Source: an uncultured Gammaproteobacteria bacterium | Lineage (GTDB): Bacteria > Pseudomonadota > Gammaproteobacteria > GCA-2729495 | NCBI GenBank assembly: GCA_947258805.1 | Contig: CAMYJV010000093.1 | Location: 7,528-26,925, forward strand | Reading direction: 5' to 3' | DNA: 19,398 nt | Part shown: positions 6,730 through 17,120 of the stretch, one piece after another | Numbering within the stretch: the first letter of the stretch is position 1 | Layout: each line of letters starts with the position of its first letter | Notes under the pieces: generated by a model | Told to the model about the DNA's origin: nothing | The model's database searches: none | Seen by the model: only the letters and a program-made list of their open reading frames with translations | Made by a program: the position numbers and the translations under genes

Positions 6730-7887
6730 ATGGCGTGGAACGAGTCAGGTAACGGTAAGAATCCGTGGGATCGCGGGGGTGGTAAATCCGGCCCTCCGGA
6801 CCTCGATACCATTCTGCGGGACTGGCAGCGCAGGCTCGGTGGCCTGTTCGGCGGCAAGTCCGGGCGTGGCGGCGGCGCTGGCACTGGTACAGGCGGCAGC
6901 AGCGGGCCGATGCTCTCAATCTTGCTGGCCCTGGTGTTGGTCGGCTGGGCGGCGACAGGGGTCTATCGCGTTGAGGATGCTGAACGGGGCGTCGTGCTGC
7001 GCTTCGGCGCGTACACCGCGACGGCGCAACCGGGCCTGCGGTGGCACATTCCGTGGCCGGTAGAGACCGTCGAAAAGGTCAACGTGGCTGAAATCGAGAC
7101 CTTCAGCACCGAGACCCGCATGTTGACGAAAGACGAGAACATCATTGTGGTCGATATGGTGGTCCAGTTCCTGCGGCCCGACCCCGTGACCTACCTGTTC
7201 CAGGTGCGTGATCCGGAGGCGACTCTCAGTGATATCAGCGAGAGCGCGATCCGTGAAGTCATTGGCAAGAGCACCGCCGACTTCGTGCTGCTGGAAGGCC
7301 GCGCAGAGATTGCGTTGCAGACCCAGGCGCTAATCCAGGAGGCCCTGGACGAGTACACCACCGGCCTCGTCGTTACCAAGGTCAACCTGCAGGACACCAA
7401 CTTCCCCAGCCAGGTGCAAGCTGCCGTGCAGGATGCCATCAAGGCCCGGGAAGACAAGGAACGCCTCGCCTTCGAGGCTCAGACCTACGCTAACGACATC
7501 GTGCCTAAAGCGCGCGGTGAAGCGGCGCGGCGGCTGCAGGACTCCGAGGCTTACCGGGCCCGCGTGGTTGCCGATTCCGAGGGTGAGAGCGCACGCTTCG
7601 AAAAACTGCTGGTGGAATACCAACAGGCACCTGAAGTGACTCGCGAGCGCCTGTATATCGATGCCCTCGAACAGGTCTATTCACAGGCCAGTAAGATTCT
7701 TCTCGATGCCGAGGGCAGCGGCAACCTGCTGTACTTGCCGATGGACAAGTTGCTCGAGCAGCGCATCGGCACCCTCCCGGGTGGCGGTGCGTCCATGGGG
7801 CGCCTCGATCCCGGCTCCGGTATTGACGGCGGTTCCGGGTCACGGGCGGTACCCCGCGAATCGCAGCGGTTGAGGAGGTCGAGATAA
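6730..7887 (+). CDS. hflK: FtsH protease modulator HflK (SPFH/band 7)
   Basis: A 385-residue inner-membrane protein that with HflC forms the large cage around FtsH and modulates its degradation of membrane proteins. A glycine-rich cytoplasmic N-terminus (about 1-58) contains NPWDRG, followed by one membrane segment (about 61-78, LSILLALVLVGWAATGVY) and a band 7 domain (about 80-270) with PGLRWHIPWPVE. A long charged helix follows (KAREDKERLAFEAQTYANDIVPKARGEA) and a low-complexity basic tail. ATG 6730 is chosen because MAWNESGN matches family N-termini; ATG 6721 and TTG 6709, both in frame, are alternatives, the last overlapping the hflX stop. The stop TAA shares its last base with the hflC ATG. 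Confidence 0.95.
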   Translation: MAWNESGNGKNPWDRGGGKSGPPDLDTILRDWQRRLGGLFGGKSGRGGGAGTGTGGSSGPMLSILLALVLVGWAATGVYRVEDAERGVVLRFGAYTATAQPGLRWHIPWPVETVEKVNVAEIETFSTETRMLTKDENIIVVDMVVQFLRPDPVTYLFQVRDPEATLSDISESAIREVIGKSTADFVLLEGRAEIALQTQALIQEALDEYTTGLVVTKVNLQDTNFPSQVQAAVQDAIKAREDKERLAFEAQTYANDIVPKARGEAARRLQDSEAYRARVVADSEGESARFEKLLVEYQQAPEVTRERLYIDALEQVYSQASKILLDAEGSGNLLYLPMDKLLEQRIGTLPGGGASMGRLDPGSGIDGGSGSRAVPRESQRLRRSR

Positions 7888-8756
7888 TGGCCAGCGGTCG
7901 TCTTCCCCTGATACTGGTTGCGCTGGCGCTATTCGTCGGCAGCGCTGCGCTGTTCACCGTGGATGAACGCGAGCACGCGCTGAAGCTGCGCTTTGGCGAA
8001 ATCGTCGACGCCGACATTCCGCCGGGCCTGCATTTCAAGTTGCCGGTGGTCAATACCGTCGGCTTCTACCCGCGCCGCATTCTGACCATTACCAACCCGC
8101 AGGAAGAGTTCCTGACTTTCGAAAAGAAAAATCTCGTGGTCGATTTCTTCGTCAAGTGGAAGATTGTCGACGTGTCGGCTTACTACCGGGCCACCGGCGG
8201 TGAAGAGATTATCGCCGCGCAGCGGATACTGGAAATCGTCAAGGACGGAATTCGCGGTGAGTTCGCCAAGCGCACGGTGCCGGAAGTGGTTTCGGCCGAC
8301 CGGCGCAGCCTGATGGACAACATGCTGAACAATGCCAAGTCAGAGGCAGAGCGTTTTGGCATCGATGTCGTTGATGTTCGGGTCAAGAGAATCGAATTTC
8401 CGGAAGAAGTCAGTGATTCCGTGTTCAACCGGATGCGGCAGGAACGCAAGCGCTTTGCATCGAAGCTGCGCGCAGAAGGCGTAGAGACTGCGGAAGAGAT
8501 TCGCGCAGATGCCGACCGTCAGGCCACGGTCATCCTCGCGGAAGCCTACCGGGATGCCGAAAAGATCAGGGGTGAAGGTGACGCGCTGGCAGCGAACATC
8601 TATGCCAATGCCTTCGAGAAGGATCCTGAATTTTTCAGTTTCTATCGCAGTATCGAGGCCTACAAGAATTCGGTTGGCAGCGGCAACGACATGCTGGTGC
8701 TGGATGCGAACAGCGATTTTCTCCGTTACCTGAACAACAAGGCCCCGGCGCGCTGA
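7887..8756 (+). CDS. hflC: FtsH protease modulator HflC (SPFH/band 7)
   Basis: A 289-residue partner of HflK. One N-terminal membrane anchor (about 6-24, LPLILVALALFVGSAALFT) is followed by the SPFH domain starting ALKLRFGEIV and PGLHFKLPVVNTV. The core has the family segment DFFVKWKIVDVSAYYR (86-101), and the C-terminal helix contains FASKLRAEGVETAEEIRADADRQ, the usual HflC region after the SPFH fold. The start overlaps the hflK stop by one base (TAATG) and has the strongest Shine-Dalgarno in the window, GAGGAGG (7872-7878), 8 bases upstream. This should allow stoichiometric HflK/HflC synthesis. Length is slightly below the E. coli protein (334). Confidence 0.96.
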   Translation: MASGRLPLILVALALFVGSAALFTVDEREHALKLRFGEIVDADIPPGLHFKLPVVNTVGFYPRRILTITNPQEEFLTFEKKNLVVDFFVKWKIVDVSAYYRATGGEEIIAAQRILEIVKDGIRGEFAKRTVPEVVSADRRSLMDNMLNNAKSEAERFGIDVVDVRVKRIEFPEEVSDSVFNRMRQERKRFASKLRAEGVETAEEIRADADRQATVILAEAYRDAEKIRGEGDALAANIYANAFEKDPEFFSFYRSIEAYKNSVGSGNDMLVLDANSDFLRYLNNKAPAR

Positions 8757-8826
8757 CCGCCTGCCGGCGCGGCATTGATCAGGAGCACTGGTAGAGCGTA
8801 GGCGGCGCTCCGGCGAGTCAGCGACG

Positions 8827-11276
<2,450 letters not shown>

Positions 11277-11494
11277 TCGAGGCCCGGTCAGGGCCGGGGC
11301 GACGAAATGGGTGCCGCAGGGACACGCCTTCATGGTAACTTTAGGGCCGACGTGGTTGGCGCAGCAGGGGCTCTCCCCGGAACGGCGAACCGCCTGAGAC
11401 TGAGGCGAATCAATGACAGGCCGGTCAAACCGACTTGCCGGCTGTGTCTCGTGCTTGAAAACAGGAACACCGCACTGCAGGGGGACTGAGATAT
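11277..11494 (+). other. Structured 218-base gap / leader before the secreted-protein gene
   Basis: No convincing gene is present here. Three inverted repeats are visible: GGCCC/GGGCC around GGTCA (11281-11295), directly after the lipoprotein stop and possibly a weak terminator without a T-run; CGCCT/AGGCG around GAGACTG (11391-11407); and a bulged hairpin pairing ACAG-CCGG (11416-11424, G11420 bulged) with CCGGCTGT (11438-11445). AGGGGGA (11479-11485) is a good Shine-Dalgarno 9 bases before the next ATG. I see no credible -35/-10 pair, though a promoter is expected because a new functional unit starts here. Confidence 0.35.
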
Positions 11495-12274
11495 ATGAAT
11501 AACCTGATGACCAGAGTACTGACTTGCGCCACCGCGGCGCTGGTGTCGGCGCTGCTGCTGGCTCCGGCCAACGTGGGCGCCGTCGTCAAGAGCTTTCAGG
11601 TAATGCAGGATGGCGGCCCGGTGGCCAATACCGAGGTCACGCTGGTAGCGCCCAGCGGCAAGCGGTACACCGAGACGACGGATGCCGGGGGCAAGATCGT
11701 CGGCTTCAACTTCAATGAAGACGGCGACTGGGACGTCCGCTGGGCGGGCGGTTCCATGACCATCAGCGCCGGCGGCGGCATCGGGCCCTGGATCGTGGTG
11801 CCGACGGCCCTTGGCGTGACGGCCGCGATCATCGTTGCGAACGATTCCGGCAATGACAGCAACTCCAGCAGCAGTCCGCCGCCGAATGGGGTTCCGGAAA
11901 TTACCAGCCTGGATGGCACCTACGTCATGGAGGCAACCGACGTTGTCAGCAACCCGGACAATCAGTCGAATAACTTCCAGGGCGCGGCATGCGACGTCAG
12001 CGTGGGCGGCAGCGGCGTCTCCCTGGACTGCAGCGGTAACGGTCTCAGCGTCACCGCCACCGGTTCCCTCAACGGCAGCGATTTCAGCGCATCGGGCGTC
12101 GGCAGTTATGGTGGCACAGGTGGTGTCGAGATCCAGATCAGCGGCACGCTGGGAGCGTCCTGGAGCGGCAATGCGGCGGCCGGCGCGAACGGCGCGCTGC
12201 CCGACAACAACAACGATGGCCGGAACGATCCGATAGAAGTGACGTTCAGCGGGTCGGGCCCGACCGAAAATTGA
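11495..12274 (+). CDS. Secreted protein of unknown function, Cna-B/transthyretin-like N-terminal domain
   Basis: Not recognised as a named family. The 259-residue product has a signal peptide (about 1-29, ending PANVGA). A small beta domain follows (about 31-85) whose GGPVANTEVTLVAPSGKRYTETTDAGGK pattern resembles Cna-B, carboxypeptidase-regulatory or transthyretin-like folds. A hydrophobic segment (about 98-115, PWIVVPTALGVTAAIIVA) could span a membrane. A Ser/Asn/Pro linker and a Gly/Ser/Thr-rich beta-prone region (about 130-240) come next. Near the C-terminus, PDNNNDGRNDP resembles a calcium-binding DxNxDGxxD loop. Two cysteines (CDVSV...DCSG) could form a disulfide. A good Shine-Dalgarno supports the ATG. 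It is the first gene before a TolC-adaptor-ABC set, so it may be a substrate, a surface partner or an accessory; this is inference. Confidence 0.75.
   Translation: MNNLMTRVLTCATAALVSALLLAPANVGAVVKSFQVMQDGGPVANTEVTLVAPSGKRYTETTDAGGKIVGFNFNEDGDWDVRWAGGSMTISAGGGIGPWIVVPTALGVTAAIIVANDSGNDSNSSSSPPPNGVPEITSLDGTYVMEATDVVSNPDNQSNNFQGAACDVSVGGSGVSLDCSGNGLSVTATGSLNGSDFSASGVGSYGGTGGVEIQISGTLGASWSGNAAAGANGALPDNNNDGRNDPIEVTFSGSGPTEN
12252..12265. repeat. Perfect 14-base palindrome at the end of the secreted-protein gene
   Basis: GGTCGGGCCCGACC reads the same on both strands and lies just before the stop of the secreted-protein gene, inside its coding sequence (SGSGP). It could be a protein-binding site or half of a larger RNA structure, but GC-rich coding DNA makes chance palindromes of this size possible. 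Confidence 0.3.
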
Positions 12275-12281
12275 GTACAGC

Positions 12282-12313
12282 GACGGCGCGGCGGTCAGCT
12301 CTGCCGCGCCGTC
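12282..12313 (+). promoter_or_regulatory. Strong GC stem-loop just before the TolC-family ATG
   Basis: An 11-base perfect stem: GACGGCGCGGC (12282-12292) pairs with GCCGCGCCGTC (12303-12313), with a 10-base loop. It lies between the secreted-protein stop (12274) and the ATG at 12322, leaving only 8 bases to the start, and no Shine-Dalgarno is visible. No T-run follows. It may be an intraoperonic attenuator, an mRNA stability element or a block on initiation at that ATG. If translation instead starts at TTG 12271, the stem is inside the coding region. Confidence 0.55.
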
Positions 12314-12321
12314 ATCGAACC

Positions 12322-13731
12322 ATGAAGAGGGCGTTTGCAGCAGCCTTAGTTCTTAACCTGGTCGCGCCAGCGGTGGTCGCTGAGCTGCCGGCACCAGAAC
12401 CCTTCGCGGTGCCGGAACCCTCTGTAATGAGCCTCCAGGCCGCGATAGACCGCGCGCTGGTCCGCAATCACGAATACCTGAATTTGCTCAGCAGCATCGA
12501 GGGTGCGGAGCTCGACCTGGAAGACGCGCGGTCGACCTTCCGCCGCCAGTTCTACACGCGGATGAACTCCGACGCGCGCGTGGGCTCGGAGCTCGGCAAC
12601 ACCTTCCGTTCCGGAATGTCCCAGAAGCTCGAGAGCGGTCAGAGCTGGAACGTCGAGTTCTACAACTCCGAGTTCGGTGGCGACAACCTGTCGGAGCTGC
12701 GCTTCAGCTACAGCCTGCCGATCTTCGATGATCCGCTGAACTCCGGCGTGCTGGAGCTGCGCCGCGCGGAGCTGGATTACGAGCACCGGGATAGACTGGC
12801 GAAGGTGGGGGCGGAAGAGCTGACTGCCGAGGTCTCCCGGCATTACTACCAGTCGGTGCTGGCACGGGACAGCGTCGCAGCGGCCGAGGGCGAAGTTCGC
12901 CTGACCGAGGCGCTGGCTCACGCTACGCGCGTGCGGGAGCGCAACGGCCGGTCTTCGCCACTGGACGTGGCCGCAGCGGAACTGCGGGTAGCCCAGGCCA
13001 ACCAGCGCTGGAACTCGGCCCGCGCCGCGCAGATTTCGGCAGACAACCGGCTGAAGATCATGCTGGGCATGGGCATCGACGCCTCCCTGGTGCTGGATTC
13101 TGACTTGCCGCCGGTGGATGAGTTCGGCGAGCTCGACCGGGACGCGGAAGAAATCGAGGCGCTGGCATTGGCCAACCGGGCTGAGCTGCTGCGTCTCGGT
13201 GAGGAAATGGATCTCGCGCGGCGCAAGCTTTCCACGGAGCCGGAAAGCCGGATGCCGGGGCTCGGCGTGACCCTGCAGTATTCCCGGGTGGGACGCGGCG
13301 AAGGGTTCAGCGACAGCATCGAGCTGGACGAAAACCGTTTCGGCATCGGCCTGTCAATGGACATGGACGTTGACGGGCGACGCGACATCACTTATCGACG
13401 TATTGCGCTGTTCTACAAGTCGAAGCAGCGCGCCTACGATCGTCTCGCTGAAGATATACGCGCCGACGTCCGGCAAGCGCTGATGCAGCGGCAGGAGCGC
13501 AGCAGCCAGCTGACCCTGGCGCGCAGTGGCGAGAGCCTGGCGCAGCAGCGTTTCAAGCAGGCAGATCTGCTGTACCGGGCCGGGCGATCCACTACCGAGG
13601 ACATGCTCGAGCGCGAGCAGGCACTGTCGGAGGCGCGCAAGCAGGAGCGCCAGGCGCGGGTCGAGTACCTGCTGTCCAATCTCGAGGTCAAGCGGGTCAG
13701 CGGCACACTGGCCAGGGACCTGGTGCCGTGA
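12322..13731 (+). CDS. TolC-family outer membrane efflux protein
   Basis: A 469-residue outer membrane channel of the OEP/TolC family, predicted to form the trimeric exit duct for the adaptor and ABC pump encoded next. The signal peptide is MKRAFAAALVLNLVAPAVVA. The mature protein starts with SLQAAIDRALVRNHEYLNLLSSIEGAELDLEDARS, the typical first TolC helix. Long helices with a strand pattern such as LRFSYSLPIFDD follow, then a second structural repeat from about residue 290 (ANRAELLRLGEEMDLARRKL) ending in the family helix RFKQADLLYRAGRSTTEDMLEREQALSEARK. ATG 12322 gives a standard signal peptide but no visible ribosome-binding site. TTG 12271, which overlaps the upstream stop by four bases like the other junctions of this operon, is an alternative that adds 17 residues. 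Confidence 0.88.
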   Translation: MKRAFAAALVLNLVAPAVVAELPAPEPFAVPEPSVMSLQAAIDRALVRNHEYLNLLSSIEGAELDLEDARSTFRRQFYTRMNSDARVGSELGNTFRSGMSQKLESGQSWNVEFYNSEFGGDNLSELRFSYSLPIFDDPLNSGVLELRRAELDYEHRDRLAKVGAEELTAEVSRHYYQSVLARDSVAAAEGEVRLTEALAHATRVRERNGRSSPLDVAAAELRVAQANQRWNSARAAQISADNRLKIMLGMGIDASLVLDSDLPPVDEFGELDRDAEEIEALALANRAELLRLGEEMDLARRKLSTEPESRMPGLGVTLQYSRVGRGEGFSDSIELDENRFGIGLSMDMDVDGRRDITYRRIALFYKSKQRAYDRLAEDIRADVRQALMQRQERSSQLTLARSGESLAQQRFKQADLLYRAGRSTTEDMLEREQALSEARKQERQARVEYLLSNLEVKRVSGTLARDLVP

Positions 13732-15149
13732 GTGGCATCGCTAAAATCGTCACCGCCGCCGTAGTTTTTGGGAGCATGGCTGCGGAAGCGGCCGACGAGC
13801 CATTTACGGTGGCCGTAGAAGCCGGGCCCTTCGAGCTGCGCGTGATCGAGTCGGCGCGCCTGGACGCCGGTCAGTCCATCACCATTTCTTCCGAGCTGCC
13901 CAGCAACCAGGCCAAGGTGGTCTGGCTGGTGCCGGAAGGTGCGAAGGTGGCGGCCGGTGAAGAGATCGTGCGTTTCGACCCGACGCCTTTCGAGGCCGAA
14001 GTCCAGAAACTGGAGCAGGAGTTCGAGGAGGCCACTGCCGGGCAGATTCAGGCGGAGGCCGAGCTGCAGCTGCAGGTTCAGCAGGGTCGGGAAATGCGGC
14101 GGCAACTGCAGGAACAGATCGAACTGGCACAGTTGAAGCTGGAGCGGCTGCTGCAGGCCGACCAGCCATTACGAATTGCAGCCGCGAAAGCGGAACTGGC
14201 GGCCACCGAGGCCGCGTGGCAGGAAGCTCGCCAGGAGCTCAGCTCCCAGGACGAGATGCTCAAGGCGGGTTTGGGCAGTGAAGGTCAGCTGCGGCAGGCA
14301 CAGGCACAGGAGAACGAACAGCAGAACGCGAAGGCACTGGCAGCCGAGCGCCTGCGGATTCTGCGCGAGATCGAAATTCCGTCGGAATCCCGGCAGGCGG
14401 AAATGGAGCTGGCCGGGCGGCGCGAGGAGCTGAAGCACGCGGTGCAGGCGGACCAGCATGGCCAGGCTCGCCAGTATGCGGCCGTCACCCGAATGTCTCA
14501 CCTGGTAGAACGCACCCGCCAGGCGCTGGAGAAGGCACGCTCGCTGATCGGGAAAACGACGGTCACCGCGCCTGTGTCCGGCTTTGTCGTGTACAAACAG
14601 GTAAGCGTGGCGAACGAGCGCCGCCGGGTGCAGGTGGGCGACTCGGTGTGGAATCGCCACGGTTTCATGGTGATCCCGGATATGAGCACCATGGTGGCTG
14701 ATATCGATGTGCGCGAGCGCGACATTGCCAAACTTGCCGTCGACCAGCCCGTCAGTTTGCGGCCCGATGCGTTCCCCGACATGAGCCTGGCCGGTAAGGT
14801 GGGCTTTGTTGGCACGCTGGCAACAGAGGGCGCTGACGGTGCAGAAAACCTGTTCCGCGTGCGGATCCTGCTGGACGAACTGGACACCCGGTTGCGGCCC
14901 GGCATGCGTGCCCGGGCCTCCGTGCTGACCGAGCGCTACGCCGACGTGTTGCGGGTTCCCGTGGAGGCGGTGTTCTTTGACCAGGGCGAGCCCGTCTGCT
15001 ACGTCTGGTCGCGCGGCCGCGCCGTTCGCCAATCGGTGGATATCGGCCCGAGCGACGGCAAACAGGTGATCGTCGAGGCGGGCCTGGAGGCGGGTGACCG
15101 GGTCATGCTGACCGATCCGGCCGTGGCGCTCGCCCGCAACCGGGAATGA
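13728..15149 (+). CDS. Periplasmic adaptor subunit (HlyD/MacA-like membrane fusion protein)
   Basis: A 473-residue adaptor bridging the inner-membrane ABC pump and the TolC-type channel. A short N-terminal signal or anchor (about 1-22, IVTAAVVFGSMAAEA) has no lipobox. The first half of the lipoyl-like domain (about 48-85, VPEGAKVAAGEEIVRFD) leads to a very long helical region (about 88-272). The sequence MLKAGLGSEGQLRQAQ (178-193) resembles the hairpin-tip TolC-binding motif of the family. The second lipoyl half is KTTVTAPVSGFVV (276-288), then beta-barrel and membrane-proximal domains (about 315-465) with RPGMRARASVLTERYADVLRVPVEAVF. The roughly 185-residue helical part is longer than in MacA and suggests a long or doubled hairpin. 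GTG 13728 overlaps the upstream stop by four bases (GTGA). Confidence 0.9.
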   Translation: MSGIAKIVTAAVVFGSMAAEAADEPFTVAVEAGPFELRVIESARLDAGQSITISSELPSNQAKVVWLVPEGAKVAAGEEIVRFDPTPFEAEVQKLEQEFEEATAGQIQAEAELQLQVQQGREMRRQLQEQIELAQLKLERLLQADQPLRIAAAKAELAATEAAWQEARQELSSQDEMLKAGLGSEGQLRQAQAQENEQQNAKALAAERLRILREIEIPSESRQAEMELAGRREELKHAVQADQHGQARQYAAVTRMSHLVERTRQALEKARSLIGKTTVTAPVSGFVVYKQVSVANERRRVQVGDSVWNRHGFMVIPDMSTMVADIDVRERDIAKLAVDQPVSLRPDAFPDMSLAGKVGFVGTLATEGADGAENLFRVRILLDELDTRLRPGMRARASVLTERYADVLRVPVEAVFFDQGEPVCYVWSRGRAVRQSVDIGPSDGKQVIVEAGLEAGDRVMLTDPAVALARNRE

Positions 15150-15820
15150 TCCGCGCCGCGGGCCTGCGGAAAGCCTATCGGCAGGCTGAGCGCGAAGTCC
15201 GGGTGCTGGAAGGCCTGGACCTGGAGATCCAGCACGGCGAATTCGTCGCCATCATGGGCAATTCCGGCGCCGGCAAATCCACCCTGTTGCAGTTGCTTGG
15301 TTGCCTCGATGCGCCGGATGGCGGCGAGTACTGGCTGGACGACCGCGAAGTGTCGCAACTGGGGCCGGACATGCTGGCCGAGGTTCGCAATCGCAGTATC
15401 GGCTTCGTCTTTCAGTCTGCCCACTTCATCGACTACCTCGATCTGGTCGACAACGTGGCGCTGCCCGCGGAGTATGGGCCACCGGCCGACATCGACCAGC
15501 ATCGCGCCCGCGCGACCGAGTTGCTGCAGCGCGTGGGTCTCGGCCACCGCCTGGATCACCGGCCATCAGAGCTGTCGGGCGGCGAGCGGCAGCGGGCCGC
15601 GGTGGCTCGGGCCCTGTTCGCCCGGCCCCGGCTCATTCTGGCCGACGAGCCCACCGGCAATCTCGACGAGGACAACACCCGCCAGCTGGTCGAGCTTCTA
15701 AACGATCTGCACCGGGACGGAATCACGATTCTGCTCGTGACCCACGATCCCGAAGTCGCCCAGGTTGCCGATCGGTGTTACCGGTTGCGCGGTGGTCGCC
15801 TGGAGGACCTGGCCGCATGA
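15146..15820 (+). CDS. ABC transporter ATPase, LolD/MacB type
   Basis: A 224-residue cytoplasmic ATPase that powers the adjacent permease. All hallmarks are intact: Walker A GNSGAGKST (38-46), Q-loop Q90 in GFVFQS, signature LSGGERQ (143-149), Walker B LILADEPTGNLD (163-174) with E168, and H-loop H200 in VTHDP. The VFQSAHFIDYLDLVDNVALP and DEPTGNLD patterns place it in the MacB/LolD/FtsE subfamily, whose members drive mechanotransmission rather than substrate passage through the membrane. It is a stand-alone ATPase, unlike E. coli MacB, where ATPase and permease are one chain. The ATG overlaps the adaptor stop by four bases (ATGA), implying translational coupling. Confidence 0.95.
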   Translation: MIRAAGLRKAYRQAEREVRVLEGLDLEIQHGEFVAIMGNSGAGKSTLLQLLGCLDAPDGGEYWLDDREVSQLGPDMLAEVRNRSIGFVFQSAHFIDYLDLVDNVALPAEYGPPADIDQHRARATELLQRVGLGHRLDHRPSELSGGERQRAAVARALFARPRLILADEPTGNLDEDNTRQLVELLNDLHRDGITILLVTHDPEVAQVADRCYRLRGGRLEDLAA

Positions 15821-17004
15821 ATCGCTGGCGCGCCCGCTTGCGTTCGGCCTTGCAGGTCTGGCGCCACCACCGGGTCCAGGCGGTGCTGGCCGTCCTGGGC
15901 GTGGTGGCTGGTGTCAGTGGTCTGGTAACAGTCGTTGCGATCGGCGAGGGTGCCCGGCGGGAATTCAACGAGGCCATCGGCCTGATGGGTGGCGGCACGC
16001 TGGTCGTGCGTAGCAGCGGTGCGGCGCTGCCAATGGAACGCGTCAGCGCGGTGCGGCGAATACTCGGCCCTGATCTGAACCAGGTGGTGCCGGTGGCCAG
16101 CGCCCAGACTTCCGCCCAGTCCAGCAGTGCCCGGGTAAGCGGTGTGCGCATTGTCGAAACGGCCCGCGACTACCAGGCTGCGCAGCGCCTGGATGTGTAC
16201 GACGGTCGCTTCCTGAGCTGGTACGACCAGGAAAATGATTCCCGTGTGTGTGTGCTTGGCTGGGAACTGGGCCGTCAGCTGTTTCCCCGCGGTGGCGCGG
16301 TGGGCCAGCAGATTCGCCTGGGCGAGCGCATCTTCACCGTCGTGGGGTGGCTGGCGCCGCTTGAGCGTCCGGACATCGATATGGGCGCGCTGGAGTTGCC
16401 CGAGCTGGACCAGGTCGCCTACGTGCCGCTGGCAGCGAACGGTCTCGCGTCATCGCGAGTGTCCCTCGACGAACTGATCCTCCGCTTCGATGATGAGGCC
16501 GACATGATTCGCGCCAGCGGTGCGGTTCAGAGAATCCTGGAGTTCGACGCCGAGGGCACCACTTTCGAGTACGTCGTGCCCGTCGAGATGCTGCGACAGA
16601 AATATCACCTGCAGACGGTGGTCGGATTTCTGCTGATGGGAACCACCGTGGTCATGCTCGTGGTCGGCGGCATCGGCATCATGAACACGATGTTGATGAC
16701 CGTGCTGCGCCGGCGCCCGGAGATCGGCCTGCGCATGGCCTTCGGCGCTCGCCGCCGCGACATCATCGAGCAGTTCGTGACCGAATCCGGCCTGGTGGCC
16801 CTGCTGGGTGGTGTCGTCGGGCTGGTCGTCGGGGCGGTGATCGCCCAACTCGTGGGTTGGCAGCTCGGTTGGCCGGTGGCCATCGGTTTTACCGCCGGGT
16901 TGGCGGGCCTGTTGGCCGCGCTGGCGGTGGGCGTGCTGGCCGGCGCCTATCCGGCGATCCAAGCAGCGGCGGTGCAGCCGATCAAGACGCTGAACCACGG
17001 TTGA
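15817..17004 (+). CDS. ABC transporter permease, MacB/FtsX type
   Basis: A 395-residue inner-membrane subunit with the four-helix MacB/FtsX layout. TM1 is about 20-42 (VQAVLAVLGVVAGVSGLVTVVAIG); a large periplasmic MacB_PCD-like domain covers about 45-262; TM2 is about 267-292 (GFLLMGTTVVMLVVGGIGIMN), then the coupling segment RRRPEIGLRMAFGARRRDI; TM3 is about 324-346; TM4 about 353-380, ending in the family's YPAIQAAAVQPIKTL. ATG 15817 overlaps the ATPase stop by four bases. The same frame is open further upstream, but there it only shadows the ATPase gene. With the ATPase, adaptor and TolC-like protein it completes a tripartite pump; the substrate (drug, peptide, lipid or the neighbouring secreted protein) is unknown. 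Confidence 0.93.
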   Translation: MNRWRARLRSALQVWRHHRVQAVLAVLGVVAGVSGLVTVVAIGEGARREFNEAIGLMGGGTLVVRSSGAALPMERVSAVRRILGPDLNQVVPVASAQTSAQSSSARVSGVRIVETARDYQAAQRLDVYDGRFLSWYDQENDSRVCVLGWELGRQLFPRGGAVGQQIRLGERIFTVVGWLAPLERPDIDMGALELPELDQVAYVPLAANGLASSRVSLDELILRFDDEADMIRASGAVQRILEFDAEGTTFEYVVPVEMLRQKYHLQTVVGFLLMGTTVVMLVVGGIGIMNTMLMTVLRRRPEIGLRMAFGARRRDIIEQFVTESGLVALLGGVVGLVVGAVIAQLVGWQLGWPVAIGFTAGLAGLLAALAVGVLAGAYPAIQAAAVQPIKTLNHG

Positions 17005-17120
17005 CGGGGCAGTGGTGTGAGGTGGTGTGGCGCAGGGTCCGTGCTGGTCGTCATTGAAGAGGGCTTGCTAACAGGGTGGCGCAGGGCTTTCAGACCCTGA
17101 GACTGAATAGAGGCCGGTGG
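17005..17120. other. Gap between convergent operons
   Basis: This 116-base gap separates the + strand export operon from the - strand modification cassette. A small inverted repeat, CAGGG/CCCTG around an 8-base loop (17082-17099), is the only terminator-like structure; neither strand has a T-run after it, so I cannot call a rho-independent terminator with confidence. Confidence 0.3.

Noticed and set aside
15301..15816. N-terminal extension of the permease gene
   Set aside because: The frame is open upstream only because it shadows the ATPase gene; the ATG at 15817 with the ATGA overlap gives the correct family N-terminus.
17082..17099. Bidirectional terminator between the convergent operons
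   Set aside because: Only a five-base stem with an eight-base loop and no T-run on either strand.
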